DNA from: Candidatus Promineifilum breve | GTDB lineage: Bacteria > Chloroflexota > Anaerolineae > Promineifilales > Promineifilaceae | Length of the DNA stretch: 64,000 bases | NCBI RefSeq assembly: GCF_900066015.1 | Contig: NZ_LN890655.1 | Coordinates: forward strand, 1,900,726 to 1,964,725 | Direction: 5' to 3' | Shown here: positions 1 through 8,746 of the stretch, piece by piece | How positions within the stretch are numbered: position 1 is the stretch's first letter | Layout of the letters: each line of letters begins with the position of its first letter | The notes under the pieces: model-generated | The model's input: only the letters and a program-made list of their open reading frames with translations | The model's database searches: none | Told to the model about the DNA's origin: nothing | Position numbers and translations under genes: made by a program

Positions 1-2213
1 AGGGCCGGGCCGGTCATCGTCCCCAGCAGGGCGATGACGCGGTAGGCGGCGCGATCGAGGACGAGCGCCCGCAGCGCCAGCTCCGGCCACATGTTGACCA
101 GCTTCAGCCCGGCCAGCAGGTTGCCCGGCTGCCAGTCGTCGCGCGGCGGGGGCGCGGGTTCGACCAGGGGCACGGGCCGGTCGCGCCGGGCGTTCAGCAG
201 GGCGAACAGTTCAATGGCGTTGCGCGTCGGCGGCACGGCCATATCGGCCGGATGCAGCAGAAACGAATCGGTCTGCTCGCCGCCCAGCCCGCCGTGGTTG
301 CCGATGAGTTCCTCCAGCGCGGCGACCGTGCCATCGGGGTAGAGGGTGCTGATGATGATCAGGTCGCCGGCGCTGGGAAAATCGGCCACGCGCCGCACCT
401 GCCAGGCGCGCAGCTCCACGTCGCCGTAGGGCAGCAGCGGGTCCTCGCCCTCCACGACGTCGCTATGGAGATTGCGGACGCCGCGCTTGCCGAGGACGAC
501 CGGCGTCTGGCCATCGCGGACGACGACGAAGCCCACGCCCTCATGCCCCACGACGGCGGCCGTCATGCCGGGGAAGGCGGCGTCGAGTTCGGCCCGCGTG
601 GCCCGGTGGCCGAAGGCATGGAAATAGACCTGGGCCAGATTGCCGCTGCCGCAGAAGGTGACGTCGGCAACGGCCGCCTGATCGCGCTCGGCCTCTTGCA
701 AGGTGCGCTCGGCCGCTTTTTGCAGTTGCCGGGTGGTGGCCTGGCCGACGCGACCGCCCATGCCCTGGGCATTGATGTTGCCCAATTCGGCCGCCGCCGA
801 GGCCACCGACAGCGAGCCGTCGTCGCCACCGGCGGTCTGGGTGATGATTGTGCCGGCGGGCATGTGGGTCTGGATGAACTCCTTGAGCGTGTAGCCGTAG
901 CGCATCTTGAACGTCGGGCCGAATGATTGGCCGTGGTCGGACAGCAGCAGCAGCTCATAATGGCGCGGCGCTTTGGTGGCGATGACCTCGCGCACCGCGC
1001 CGATGGTGCGGTCGAAGCCGCGCAGGGTGCCGAAGGCGTGGCTCGACCACGGCCCGGAGTGGTGGGCCACCTCGTCGTAGCCCGGCCAGGTGGTATAGAT
1101 GGCCGGCTCGCCGCGGATGATCTGCATGATGGTCAGCGAACCCGACACCTCACGCATGAAGACCGTGGTGGCGGCGCGGATGAATGGGTATAAATGGCCC
1201 AGGCGATTCAGCCGTGGCTGCACGCCGCCGATGACGTCGCGCCCAAATTGCCACACCTCCCTCAGACTCTCGCCCAGAAATTTACCCAACACGCGCATCA
1301 GAAAGTTGGGGTTCAGCAGCAACAGGTAAACGTCGTTGGCGCGGGCGCGCTTCTGTTCGCTCGTGCCGCCGCGCAGGTCGGAAGCCGTCAGCAGCGACAG
1401 CATGGCGTCGCCGTTCACCATATTGTTGACGCTGGCCCCATCGCGCAAAAGTCCCTGGCCATTGGCATAGCGGGCGTTGATCTCGGCCGCGTCATTGCCG
1501 GAGACGAACAGCCGGCCACGGGCCTTGTCGTACCAGCGAAAGGCGGGGATGTCGTAGTTGTCGCCGAAGAGGATGCCGGCCTGGCAGGCCGAGGTCTGCG
1601 AGGGCAGGCCGCAGTCGGTGCGCGACAGGACGTAGCCGTCCTGTTCGATCATCGCCTCCACGTGGGGCATGTAGCCGCCGGCGATGGCTTTCTGGATGTG
1701 GTGGTAGCTCAGGCCGTCGATTTCCAGCATGACCAGCGCCGTCGTGTCGCTTGTGGCCCCGACGGGGCGCTGGCGGGCCAGGCGCCTTTCGATGACCCCC
1801 TCGTAGAAGCTGTTGGTATCCTCGATCCCGATCAGGGCGTTGATCAACATGCCGACCAGGGCCAACACGATGCCGCCGAAGAAGGCCGGCAGCCAGCCGG
1901 TGACGACGAAACCGGGGCCGGTCAGATTGTCTGTGATGCGCAGCATGACCGCGTTGACGAAGAAGCCGGCCACGAACAGGACGATGAAGCCCAGCGGCAG
2001 GGCCAGCAACAGGATAATCGGCCGGATCAGCAGATTGACCAGCCCCAGCAGGAAGGCCACGCCGGCGGCAATGGCCCATTCGGGATAGTCGCCGACGGCA
2101 TAGAGATTGATGCCCGGCGAAATCCAGGCCGTGATGATGAGCGACGCGGCGCTGACGATCCAGTTGATCACGAACTGGATTGAAATTCTCAACAGGCTGC
2201 GGATTGGGTTCAT
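1..2213 (-). CDS. Membrane-anchored alkaline-phosphatase-superfamily phosphodiesterase (3' end outside window)
   Basis: An open frame runs from ATG 2213 to the left edge with no stop, giving about 737 N-terminal residues; the C-terminus is missing. The first ~115 residues (start MNPIRSLLRIS) are a set of hydrophobic helices resembling the phage-holin family 4 membrane domain. After a short linker, an alkaline-phosphatase-like domain begins. ALVMLEIDGLSY supplies the first metal Asp, GLPSQTSACQAG the likely Ser/Thr nucleophile, GYDEVAHHSGP an Asp/His metal cluster, and LLLSDHGQSFGP a second Asp-His pair. This matches type I phosphodiesterase/nucleotide pyrophosphatases. It probably hydrolyses a phosphodiester on the outer membrane face. 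Substrate is unknown. The fusion to a holin-like anchor is established for the superfamily only in my recollection. Confidence 0.85.
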   Translation of the reverse strand, partial: MNPIRSLLRISIQFVINWIVSAASLIITAWISPGINLYAVGDYPEWAIAAGVAFLLGLVNLLIRPIILLLALPLGFIVLFVAGFFVNAVMLRITDNLTGPGFVVTGWLPAFFGGIVLALVGMLINALIGIEDTNSFYEGVIERRLARQRPVGATSDTTALVMLEIDGLSYHHIQKAIAGGYMPHVEAMIEQDGYVLSRTDCGLPSQTSACQAGILFGDNYDIPAFRWYDKARGRLFVSGNDAAEINARYANGQGLLRDGASVNNMVNGDAMLSLLTASDLRGGTSEQKRARANDVYLLLLNPNFLMRVLGKFLGESLREVWQFGRDVIGGVQPRLNRLGHLYPFIRAATTVFMREVSGSLTIMQIIRGEPAIYTTWPGYDEVAHHSGPWSSHAFGTLRGFDRTIGAVREVIATKAPRHYELLLLSDHGQSFGPTFKMRYGYTLKEFIQTHMPAGTIITQTAGGDDGSLSVASAAAELGNINAQGMGGRVGQATTRQLQKAAERTLQEAERDQAAVADVTFCGSGNLAQVYFHAFGHRATRAELDAAFPGMTAAVVGHEGVGFVVVRDGQTPVVLGKRGVRNLHSDVVEGEDPLLPYGDVELRAWQVRRVADFPSAGDLIIISTLYPDGTVAALEELIGNHGGLGGEQTDSFLLHPADMAVPPTRNAIELFALLNARRDRPVPLVEPAPPPRDDWQPGNLLAGLKLVNMWPELALRALVLDRAAYRVIALLGTMTGPA

Positions 2214-2253
2214 CGCTGTTCCCTGAGATGGCCGGCATGACCAGTCGCCTGTA

Positions 2254-2282
2254 ATTGTGACCGAAATATGGGGCTTGTCCAA
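2254..2282 (-). promoter_or_regulatory. Candidate promoter of the phosphodiesterase gene
   Basis: On the minus strand TTGGAC (2282-2277) and CACAAT (2259-2254) are separated by 17 bp, about 40 nt upstream of ATG 2213. The TTGGACAA word recurs upstream of the M42/ATP synthase operon. Sequence match only. Confidence 0.4.
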
Positions 2283-2324
2283 TGGCCTGCCGGGTCAGAG
2301 ATTAGCGGATAAACTAGGCCGCCT

Positions 2325-3170
2325 ATGAGCCAACAATTGCTATCCTCTCTTCTGATCGGTCTGGCGCTCAGCGCCGTCATCGCTTTTCTGGCCTATCGGC
2401 GCGGGTCGTTGTCGCCGTCGGGGGCGGCCGGGGCGCTGCTCGTGGGGACGCTCATCTTCGGCTTTGGCGGCTGGGTGTGGGGCGTGGTCCTGGCCGTCTT
2501 TTTCGTCAGTTCCAGCGCCCTGTCCCATTATAAGGAGCGCGAGAAGGCGGCCACGGCCGAAAAGTTCGAGAAGGGCCACCGGCGCGACATGGGCCAGGTG
2601 CTGGCCAACGGCGGGCTGGGGGCGCTGGTGGCCGTGCTCAGCGTCGTCGTGCCCGGCCGGATCGTGCCCAATATGTTGTGGTTCTATCTGTTCATCGGCG
2701 TCATGGCGACGGTGACGGCCGACACCTGGGCCACGGAACTGGGCACGCTCAGCAAGACCGCGCCGCGCCTCATCACCAACGGCCGGGTGGTCGAGGTGGG
2801 CACGTCGGGCGGGGTGTCACTGTTGGGCACGGCCGTGTCGTTCGTCGGCGGGCTGCTCATCGGCCTGACGGCCGGCTTTCTGGGAGCCGCGGCCGGGCTG
2901 ATCGCCTGGCAGGCCATGGCGGCCACGGCGCTCATCGGCGCGCTGGGCGGCGCGGCCGGTTCGCTGCTCGATAGCCTGCTGGGCGCGACCGTGCAGCAGA
3001 TCTATTACTGCGATACCTGCCGCAAAGAGACGGAGCGCCAGCTCCACCGCTGCGGCACGACGACGCGGCCGTTGCGCGGCTGGTCGTGGATGAACAACGA
3101 TCTGGTGAATTTGATCTCGTCGTTGGGGGGTGGGTTGGTGGCGGTGTTGTTGGCGACGCTATTGACGTAG
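2325..3170 (+). CDS. DUF92 family integral membrane protein
   Basis: 281 residues with hydrophobic segments spread through the length. It matches the DUF92/TIGR00297 family, whose plant relatives VTE5/VTE6 act in phytol phosphorylation; bacterial roles are not settled. Family-like features are the early glycine-rich GGWVWGVVLAVFFVSSSALSH, the conserved DTWATELGTLS, and the C-terminal GWSWMNNDLVN. A CDTC pair plus a later HRC near residues 228-243 could bind a metal. The gene stands alone, divergent from the upstream phosphodiesterase. A TAAACT -10-like hexamer at 2310-2315 lies only 9 nt before the ATG and there is no Shine-Dalgarno sequence, suggesting a nearly leaderless mRNA. Confidence 0.8.
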   Translation: MSQQLLSSLLIGLALSAVIAFLAYRRGSLSPSGAAGALLVGTLIFGFGGWVWGVVLAVFFVSSSALSHYKEREKAATAEKFEKGHRRDMGQVLANGGLGALVAVLSVVVPGRIVPNMLWFYLFIGVMATVTADTWATELGTLSKTAPRLITNGRVVEVGTSGGVSLLGTAVSFVGGLLIGLTAGFLGAAAGLIAWQAMAATALIGALGGAAGSLLDSLLGATVQQIYYCDTCRKETERQLHRCGTTTRPLRGWSWMNNDLVNLISSLGGGLVAVLLATLLT

Positions 3171-3197
3171 CGGCGAGTTTGTTGCGGCTCTAAGAAT

Positions 3198-3262
3198 TGG
3201 CTACGGATTCATACGGAGGAAACGGATAGGCATACTTTTCCTTTGAATCCGTCTGAGCCGTA
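3198..3262. repeat. ACGGAT-family inverted repeat
   Basis: GGCTACGGATTC and ACGGAGGAAACGGAT on the left pair with GAATCCGTCTGAGCC on the right. A fuller copy lies at 23613-23689 and single arms near 19450 and 40350. Confidence 0.6.
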
Positions 3263-3311
3263 TAAAAGTCATTCGTCCTGTAGTCCCCACAAAACCACAA
3301 CTGAATTTCGA

Positions 3312-3351
3312 CTCAGGTGCAACGCACTTCGGAAAGTGCGTCGCACCTGAG
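3312..3351. repeat. GGTGC...GCACC palindrome with CGGA loop
   Basis: Two 18-nt arms with one mismatch flank a CGGA tetraloop. Two further copies lie inside the glycosyltransferase gene at 58840-58931. It sits about 110 bp before the haloperoxidase start, in the long (293 bp) DUF92-haloperoxidase gap, where I see no gene. Confidence 0.85.
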
Positions 3352-3463
3352 TGCATTGACGCTGGATTGATCCCCCATTGACGCGCGCTTGACGACCATC
3401 CGGCACGATGGACAGGTGAACGAGTTCAGAGATGCAACCCTTATGAGCAGACCGGAGGTAATG

Positions 3464-5005
3464 ATGAAGAGACAAACGCGATTCACCTGGATGTTACTCA
3501 CTGTTTTCGCCCTGTTGGCCGCGATGGCGCTGGCCGCCTGCGGCACAACCGCCCCGCCCGCCGAAGTCACCGCGTCGCCGACCGCGTGGGTCACGCCCAG
3601 AGCCACGCCGACCAAGATGGCGACGGCCGTCCCGCCCACAAACGAACCGCCAACCGCCACGCCGACCCAATTCCCCGCACCGACCGAGGTGGCCGAACCA
3701 CCGCCACAATGGGAGCCGAACGCCAGCACGTGGCAAACGTGGGTGCTGGATTCGGGCAGCCAGTTCCGCCCCGCCCCGCCGCCCGACAAGGCGGCCACCA
3801 CAGCCGAGATCGAACAACTGCTGGCGCTGGCCGCCGAACGGGATGAGGCCGATCTGCTCCAGATCGCTTACTGGAACGCCGGGCCGCCGGCCTATCGCTG
3901 GAACCAGATCGCCATGAACGCCCTGAACAAGCGTGGCGTATCGGCGCTGATGGGGCTGCGCGATCTGGCCCTGATCCACGCCGCCATCTACGACGCCACC
4001 GTCGCCGCCTGGGACGGCAAGATCACCTACCTTCCCCTCCGGGTGCGCCCCAGCCATATCGAGCCGGCGCTGGAGACGGCCATCGAGAACCCGCTCATCC
4101 CGTCCTACCCATCCGAATACGCGGCCACGGCCGGGGCGGCGGCGGCGGTGTTGGCCTGGCTCTTCCCCGACGAGGCCGCGGCCTTCGAGGAGCAGGCCCA
4201 GCAGGCGGTGCAGTCGCGGCTGCTGGCCGGCGTCGAATACCCCAGTGACGTGGCGGCGGGGCTGGAATTGGGCCGGCAGGTGGCCGAACTGGTCATCGCC
4301 CGCGGCCTGGCCGACGGCTCGGCTGACCCGTGGACGGGCAGTGTGCCCACCGAACCGGGCCACTGGACGGGCGAGAACCCGTCCCTGCCCACCGGCGGGT
4401 TATGGCAGCCCTGGGTGCTGACGTCGGGCGACCAGTTCCGCCCCGCCCCGCCCCCGGCCTACGATTCGGACGAACTGGCGGCCGAGATGGATGAACTGCG
4501 CGCCTTCGAGCGCACGCCGGTGAGCAACGCCAAGGCTCTGTTCTGGGAGCACGGCGCGGGCGGGCGGCGCAACTACTGGTACTGGGGCGAGATCGCCGAC
4601 CGGCTGGTGCTGGAAAGCAAGCTCATTGCGCCGTGGGCGGCGCGGGCCTACGCCCTGACCAACATCGCCGGCTACGACGCGGGCGTCGCCTGCTGGGATG
4701 CCAAGTACACCTACTGGGCCATTCGCCCGGCGCAACTGGACCCGGAATTCCAGACGGTCTTCCCCACGCCGTCCCACCCCAGCTACCCCTCGGCCCACTC
4801 CTGCTTCTCGGCGGCGCAGGCCGGCGTTCTGGGCCACCTGTTCCCCACGGCCGCCACGCAGGTGACGGCGCTGGCCGACGAGGCGGGCGAGTCGCGCATC
4901 TGGGCCGGCATCCACTTCCGCAGCGACATCGACGCCGGGCTGGCCCTGGGCGAAGAGGTGGCCGGCGCGGTCATCGCCCACGCCATGAACGACGGATCGC
5001 AGTAG
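3464..5005 (+). CDS. Vanadium-dependent haloperoxidase / PAP2-type phosphatase lipoprotein with two tandem halves
   Basis: 513 residues from ATG 3464, chosen because GGAGG sits 5 nt upstream; the neighbouring ATG at 3461 is less well spaced. A signal peptide ends in lipobox LAAC (Cys26), followed by a Thr/Pro-rich linker to ~85. Two similar halves follow, each opening with WVL-SG-QFRPAPPP (residues 93-107 and 317-331). The second half has the complete acid-phosphatase/vanadate pocket: K414, RP at 421, PSAH 442-445, R478, H484 and D488. The first half keeps the fold but has PSEY instead of PSAH and no pocket His, so it is probably structural. The chemistry could be halide oxidation or phosphate ester cleavage; the motif alone does not decide. 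Confidence 0.88.
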   Translation: MKRQTRFTWMLLTVFALLAAMALAACGTTAPPAEVTASPTAWVTPRATPTKMATAVPPTNEPPTATPTQFPAPTEVAEPPPQWEPNASTWQTWVLDSGSQFRPAPPPDKAATTAEIEQLLALAAERDEADLLQIAYWNAGPPAYRWNQIAMNALNKRGVSALMGLRDLALIHAAIYDATVAAWDGKITYLPLRVRPSHIEPALETAIENPLIPSYPSEYAATAGAAAAVLAWLFPDEAAAFEEQAQQAVQSRLLAGVEYPSDVAAGLELGRQVAELVIARGLADGSADPWTGSVPTEPGHWTGENPSLPTGGLWQPWVLTSGDQFRPAPPPAYDSDELAAEMDELRAFERTPVSNAKALFWEHGAGGRRNYWYWGEIADRLVLESKLIAPWAARAYALTNIAGYDAGVACWDAKYTYWAIRPAQLDPEFQTVFPTPSHPSYPSAHSCFSAAQAGVLGHLFPTAATQVTALADEAGESRIWAGIHFRSDIDAGLALGEEVAGAVIAHAMNDGSQ

Positions 5006-5015
5006 GGTGTTCCTG

Positions 5016-5060
5016 ACCCGGCCGGCCGGCGAGTAGTCCATCGCCGGCCGGCCGGGTTTT
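5016..5060 (+). terminator. Rho-independent terminator of the haloperoxidase gene
   Basis: Perfect 17-bp GC-rich arms (5016-5032 and 5041-5057) with an 8-nt loop, followed by T residues, start 10 nt after the stop codon. It may also serve the convergent VOC gene. Confidence 0.85.
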
Positions 5061-5146
5061 GCGGAACTCGTTTCCGGCCGCCATTCCGGTTTGCAGCATG
5101 GCCGGGGTGGCGGCCCACTGGCGGCCGCGAGGGCAAGGGGCAGCCG

Positions 5147-5512
5147 TCAGGCCGAGAAGTGGGGCGCAATCCAACGATAGAGATCGATGACCATCTCTTC
5201 CGGCCCGGCGATGAGTAGCGACTCCGTCCCCCAGTCGGTCAGCGTCGGCTCCATCAGGATGGCCGCCCCATGAGCCACGGCCCGGCGGCGCGCCTCGGCC
5301 ACGTCCTCGACCCGGAAGTGGAGGATGACCCCGGCCGCCGGCTCCACCGGCACCATCGCCCCCGGGCTGAGCATAATCGTCACCGCGCCCGATTCCAGCT
5401 CGGCAAAGTTGGTATCTTTGTAGCGAGTGGTCAGCCCGACGACACGCTCAAAAAACGCGACGGCCGCGGGCACGTTGCGCACAATCAGATCAAGGTTATC
5501 GAAGTTAGGCAT
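5147..5512 (-). CDS. VOC family (glyoxalase/bleomycin-resistance fold) protein
   Basis: 121 residues from ATG 5512; a TTG codon just upstream (5515) is less likely. It has one vicinal-oxygen-chelate module: DNLDLIVRNVPAAVAFFERVVGL at the start, HFRVEDV in the middle and GPEEMVIDLYRW at the end, in the usual beta-alpha-beta-beta-beta order. The GTESLLIAGPEE stretch near the C-terminus is typical of single-domain dioxygenase or antibiotic-binding relatives. The metal ligands are not all conserved, so it could be a binding rather than a catalytic protein. It is not clearly part of an operon: 44 bp separate its start from the stop of the histidine kinase. Substrate unknown. Confidence 0.8.
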   Translation of the reverse strand: MPNFDNLDLIVRNVPAAVAFFERVVGLTTRYKDTNFAELESGAVTIMLSPGAMVPVEPAAGVILHFRVEDVAEARRRAVAHGAAILMEPTLTDWGTESLLIAGPEEMVIDLYRWIAPHFSA

Positions 5513-5556
5513 CAAGGGGGTAGTTTAGCCTGAATGGCCGACCGTAGCACAAATAT

Positions 5557-6660
5557 CTACGATTCGGCCGGCAAGGTCACCGTGAACGCGCTGCCCCGCC
5601 CCAGCCCGGCGCTCTCGGCCCCCACCGCGCCGCCGTGGGTCTCAACGATAGCCTTGGCGATGGCCAGCCCCAGCCCCGCGCCGCCGCTCTCCCGGTCGCG
5701 GGCGCTGTCGGTGCGGAAGAAGCGGTCGAACACCAGCGGCAGGTGTTCGGGGGCGATGCCGCTGCCGCTGTCGGCCACGGTGAGCGCCGCGCGGTCGCCC
5801 TGGCGCGTAACAGTGACGCGGACACGGCCGCCGGCCGGCGTGTGGCGCAGCGCGTTGGCCAGCAAGTTCTGGATGGTCTGACGGATACGGTCGGGGTCAA
5901 CGTTCGCCATAGGCGGCGCGCCGAGCAACTCGACGCGCAAATCGACGTTCTGGGCCGCGGCCAGCGGTTGGAACACGGCCACGGCCTCTTTGGTCAGCGC
6001 GCCCAGGTCGGTCGGCCGGCGGTGGAGCGGCAGCTGGTGGGCCTCGGCTAGCGCCAACTCGTGCAGATCATTGACCAGCCGCGTCAGGTGTTCCGTCTGA
6101 TCCAGCAGCCGCGACAACTCCTCTTCATTCCGGGGATAGACGCCGTCGAGGATGGCCTGCAAATTGCCGCGCAGCACGTGAACCGGATTGCGCAACTCGT
6201 GGGCCACGTCGGCCAGCAGTTGGCGGCGCATGGCCTCGGCCTGCTCCAGCCGGCCGGCCATGTCGTTGAACGACTCGGCCACGGTGCGCATCTCGTCGCT
6301 GCCGCGCACGGGCACACGGTAGGCCAGGTTGCGCCCGGCGATAGCCCGCGCCCCGGTCGCCAGGTCTTGCAGCGGGGCGGACAACATTCGGCTGAGGATG
6401 ACCCCGGCCACCATGCCGGCCGCGCCGACGACGAGCAGCGTGCGAATGATCAGCGACCAGGCCAGGCGCATGAGCTGCTGCTCCAGCGTGGCCTGCACGT
6501 CGGCCGGCATGCTCTGGAAAAAAGCGAGCAGCTGATCATTACCAGACCCCAACTCGGCCGCGGGCGAGAAGATGAGCGGCCCGATGATCAGGGGCAGGAG
6601 GATGACCGCCAGCAGGATGCCGATGATCACCAGCGCCAGGCGAATCCACAGCCGGTTCAC
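5557..6660 (-). CDS. Sensor histidine kinase of a two-component system
   Basis: 367 residues. A membrane segment lies at ~8-30, a short extracytoplasmic loop follows, and a second membrane segment sits at ~68-90. HAMP covers ~92-145. The H-box DVAHELRNPV has the phosphorylated His at 154. The ATPase domain shows an N-box at ~265-272, G1 DSGSGI at 297-302 and G2 GGAGLGL at 326-332. It overlaps the upstream response regulator by 4 bp, so the two are translationally coupled. The pair sits at the end of the MacB-type efflux operon and probably controls it, as BaeSR- or LiaRS-like systems control exporters. The small extracytoplasmic loop suggests sensing within or near the membrane; the signal is unknown. 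Confidence 0.95.
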   Translation of the reverse strand: MNRLWIRLALVIIGILLAVILLPLIIGPLIFSPAAELGSGNDQLLAFFQSMPADVQATLEQQLMRLAWSLIIRTLLVVGAAGMVAGVILSRMLSAPLQDLATGARAIAGRNLAYRVPVRGSDEMRTVAESFNDMAGRLEQAEAMRRQLLADVAHELRNPVHVLRGNLQAILDGVYPRNEEELSRLLDQTEHLTRLVNDLHELALAEAHQLPLHRRPTDLGALTKEAVAVFQPLAAAQNVDLRVELLGAPPMANVDPDRIRQTIQNLLANALRHTPAGGRVRVTVTRQGDRAALTVADSGSGIAPEHLPLVFDRFFRTDSARDRESGGAGLGLAIAKAIVETHGGAVGAESAGLGRGSAFTVTLPAES

Positions 6661-7343
6661 GCGGCGCTCTCCGCCAGCCGGTAGCCGACGCCGTAGACGG
6701 TCTGGATGTAGCTGGGCGCGGCCGGGTCAGGCTCCAGCTTCTGGCGCAGATTGCGGATGTGGCTATCGAGCGTGCGCTCCACGCCCTCGAAGTTCAGCCC
6801 CAGGCCGCGACGCATCAACTCATCGCGGGTCAGCACGTAGCCGGGCTGCTCCATGAAGACAAGCAGCAGGGCGAACTCGGTCGGCGTCAGGTCGATGAGC
6901 CGGCCGGCGGCCCGCACCTCGCGCCGCCGGACGTCCAGTTCCAGATCGCCGGCGCGCAGGACGGGCGGCGCGCCGTCCTGCTGCCGCAGCCGCGCCCGCA
7001 CGCGAGCCACGACCTCGCGCGGGTTATAGGGTTTGGTCACGTAGTCGTCGGCCCCCAGTTCCAGGCCGACGATCTTGTCGGTGTCGTCAACGCGGGCGGT
7101 GAGCATGATGATTGGCGTGTGGGCCAGAGTCGGGTCGGCGCGCACCAGGCGGGTGATGTCCCAGCCGTCGCGGCCGGGCAGCATCAAGTCGAGCAGCAGC
7201 AGGTCGGGGCGCTCGCGGCGCAAGACGTGGACGGCCGTCTCGCCGTCATAGGCCGCCAACACCTCGAAACCGGCCTGCTCCAGATAGGCCCGGATGAGGC
7301 GCACCACTTCTTTGTCGTCGTCTACCACCAGGATGCGGCGCAT
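6657..7343 (-). CDS. OmpR/PhoB-family response regulator
   Basis: 228 residues. The receiver domain has the acidic pocket VVDDD at 7-10, phospho-acceptor Asp52 in LLDLMLPG, a conserved Thr in MLTARVDD and Lys in VTKPYNP. A winged-helix DNA-binding domain follows from ~130 (PTEFALLLVFMEQPGYVLTR; C-terminal IRNLRQKLE and YGVGYRL). It overlaps the kinase gene by 4 bp. It follows the permease gene after a 185-bp repeat-rich gap, so it may be cotranscribed with the exporter or expressed separately. Likely target: the exporter operon itself. Confidence 0.95.
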   Translation of the reverse strand: MRRILVVDDDKEVVRLIRAYLEQAGFEVLAAYDGETAVHVLRRERPDLLLLDLMLPGRDGWDITRLVRADPTLAHTPIIMLTARVDDTDKIVGLELGADDYVTKPYNPREVVARVRARLRQQDGAPPVLRAGDLELDVRRREVRAAGRLIDLTPTEFALLLVFMEQPGYVLTRDELMRRGLGLNFEGVERTLDSHIRNLRQKLEPDPAAPSYIQTVYGVGYRLAESAA

Positions 7344-7380
7344 GTTCTTCGTATTATAGAGGGGTAGGTTTTTTTTGCAT

Positions 7381-7525
7381 GCAGGGGAGCGGGGGAGCAG
7401 GGGAGCAGGGGAGAAAGAGGCGTCCCTCTCCCACCGCGAGGGGTTAGGGGAGGCCGTCCCCCTCCCACCGGGAGGGGTTAGGGGAGGGTCTTCTCCCCTG
7501 CACCCCTGCCCCCCTGCACCCCTGC
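7381..7525. repeat. Nested repeat: GCAGGGGA arms around CCCTC...GAGGG palindromes
   Basis: Tandem 8-nt GCAGGGGA-like units (7381-7413) face their complements TCCCCTGC (7491-7525). Inside them lie two copies of a CCCTCCCACCGGGAGGGG type palindrome. Members of the inner family recur inside the glycosyltransferase gene at 58561-58706 and 59314-59431. It fills the gap between permease and response regulator. Confidence 0.85.
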
Positions 7526-7528
7526 TTC

Positions 7529-8746
7529 TTATTCATACCGCAATGCCTCAATCGGCCGCAACCCCGCCGCCCGCCACGCCGGATACAGCCCGAAGACGAC
7601 GCCCACGCCGATGGCGAAGCCCGTCGCCAGGATGACCGTGCCCGCGTCCACAACCGTCACCAGATCGATGGCGCTGCCGGCCACGCGCGAGATCAGCCAG
7701 CCCAGGACGATGCCGATGAAGCCGCCGGTCAGGCTGAGAACCATCGACTCCAGCAGGAACTGGATCAGGATGTCGCGCCGCAGCGCGCCGACGGCCTTGC
7801 GGATGCCGATCTCACGCGTGCGCTCGGTGACCGACACCAGCATGATATTCATAATGCCGATGCCGCCGACCAGCAGCGAGATGCCGGCGATGGCCCCCAG
7901 AAAGGCGGTCATCAGGCCGGTGATCTGGTTGAAGGTCGCCAGCAGGTCGCTCTGGCTGATGAGGCTGAAATCGTCATCGTCGGCGTAGACGATGCCGTGC
8001 TCCTCGCGCAGCACCTCGGTGATCTGTTCCAAGGCGGCGGCGTTCTGCTCGGCCGTGGCCGAGGTGGCAACGATGCTGCTGACGGCCCGCTCGCCGCTGC
8101 GCGTCCGTTCGTTGCTCAGGCGGCTAGTGGCGGTGGTGATGGGCACGAAGAGGCCGTCGTCGCTGTTGCTGAAGCCGCCGCCCGACGACACCAGCACGCC
8201 GACGACCTCGTAGCTCGTGCCGTCGATCTTGATCGTCTGACCGACCGGGTAGCTATCGGGGAACAAATCTTCGGCCAGGCCCGACCCCAGCACGGCCACC
8301 CGCGCCTGCGTCGCCACGTCGGTCTCGGTCAGGCCGTCGCCCGACTGAAACTCGGTCAGGTTGTTGACGGCGAAGTAGTTGGCCGTGACGCCGGAGATGG
8401 ACGGGCGGGTGCTGTTGCCGCCGGCCGTCACCGGGGCCGAGGTTTGCACACTGGCCGCCACCTGATCGACGTCCGGGGCGCGCAGCCGATCCTGGAGCGC
8501 TTCCACGTCGGCCAGGCTGAGCGCCGGATAGCCGTCGCTGTTGTCGGGGTCGGTGGAGATGAGGATGAGGTTCGTGCCGATGGCCGAGATCTCGCTGTTG
8601 ATCGAGGCGCTGACGCCGTTGCCGATGCTCAGCAGGGCGATGACGGCGGCCACGCCGATGATGACGCCCAGCATGGTCAGGATGGCCCGCAGCTTGTTGG
8701 CCCGTAGGCTGTCGATGGCCGACAGCAGGCTTTCGCTCAGATTCAT
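7529..8746 (-). CDS. MacB/FtsX-type ABC transporter permease
   Basis: 405 residues. An N-terminal membrane helix follows the conserved [27 protein letters not shown] periplasmic-type MacB_PCD domain spans ~50-270. The C-terminal FtsX domain has three helices, including the family hallmark [20 protein letters not shown], and ends [12 protein letters not shown]. It overlaps the ATPase stop by 4 bp (ATGA). MacB-type transporters use mechanotransmission to move peptides, antibiotics or lipids outward together with an adaptor protein. Two adaptor genes lie upstream beyond the IS element. No TolC homologue is in the window, which fits a single-membrane envelope. Confidence 0.93.
   Translation of the reverse strand: MNLSESLLSAIDSLRANKLRAILTMLGVIIGVAAVIALLSIGNGVSASINSEISAIGTNLILISTDPDNSDGYPALSLADVEALQDRLRAPDVDQVAASVQTSAPVTAGGNSTRPSISGVTANYFAVNNLTEFQSGDGLTETDVATQARVAVLGSGLAEDLFPDSYPVGQTIKIDGTSYEVVGVLVSSGGGFSNSDDGLFVPITTATSRLSNERTRSGERAVSSIVATSATAEQNAAALEQITEVLREEHGIVYADDDDFSLISQSDLLATFNQITGLMTAFLGAIAGISLLVGGIGIMNIMLVSVTERTREIGIRKAVGALRRDILIQFLLESMVLSLTGGFIGIVLGWLISRVAGSAIDLVTVVDAGTVILATGFAIGVGVVFGLYPAWRAAGLRPIEALRYE

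Noticed and set aside
7381-7525. Regularly spaced short repeats that could suggest CRISPR.
   Set aside because: Units are 7-9 nt with no unique spacers and appear as inverted arms; no cas genes nearby.
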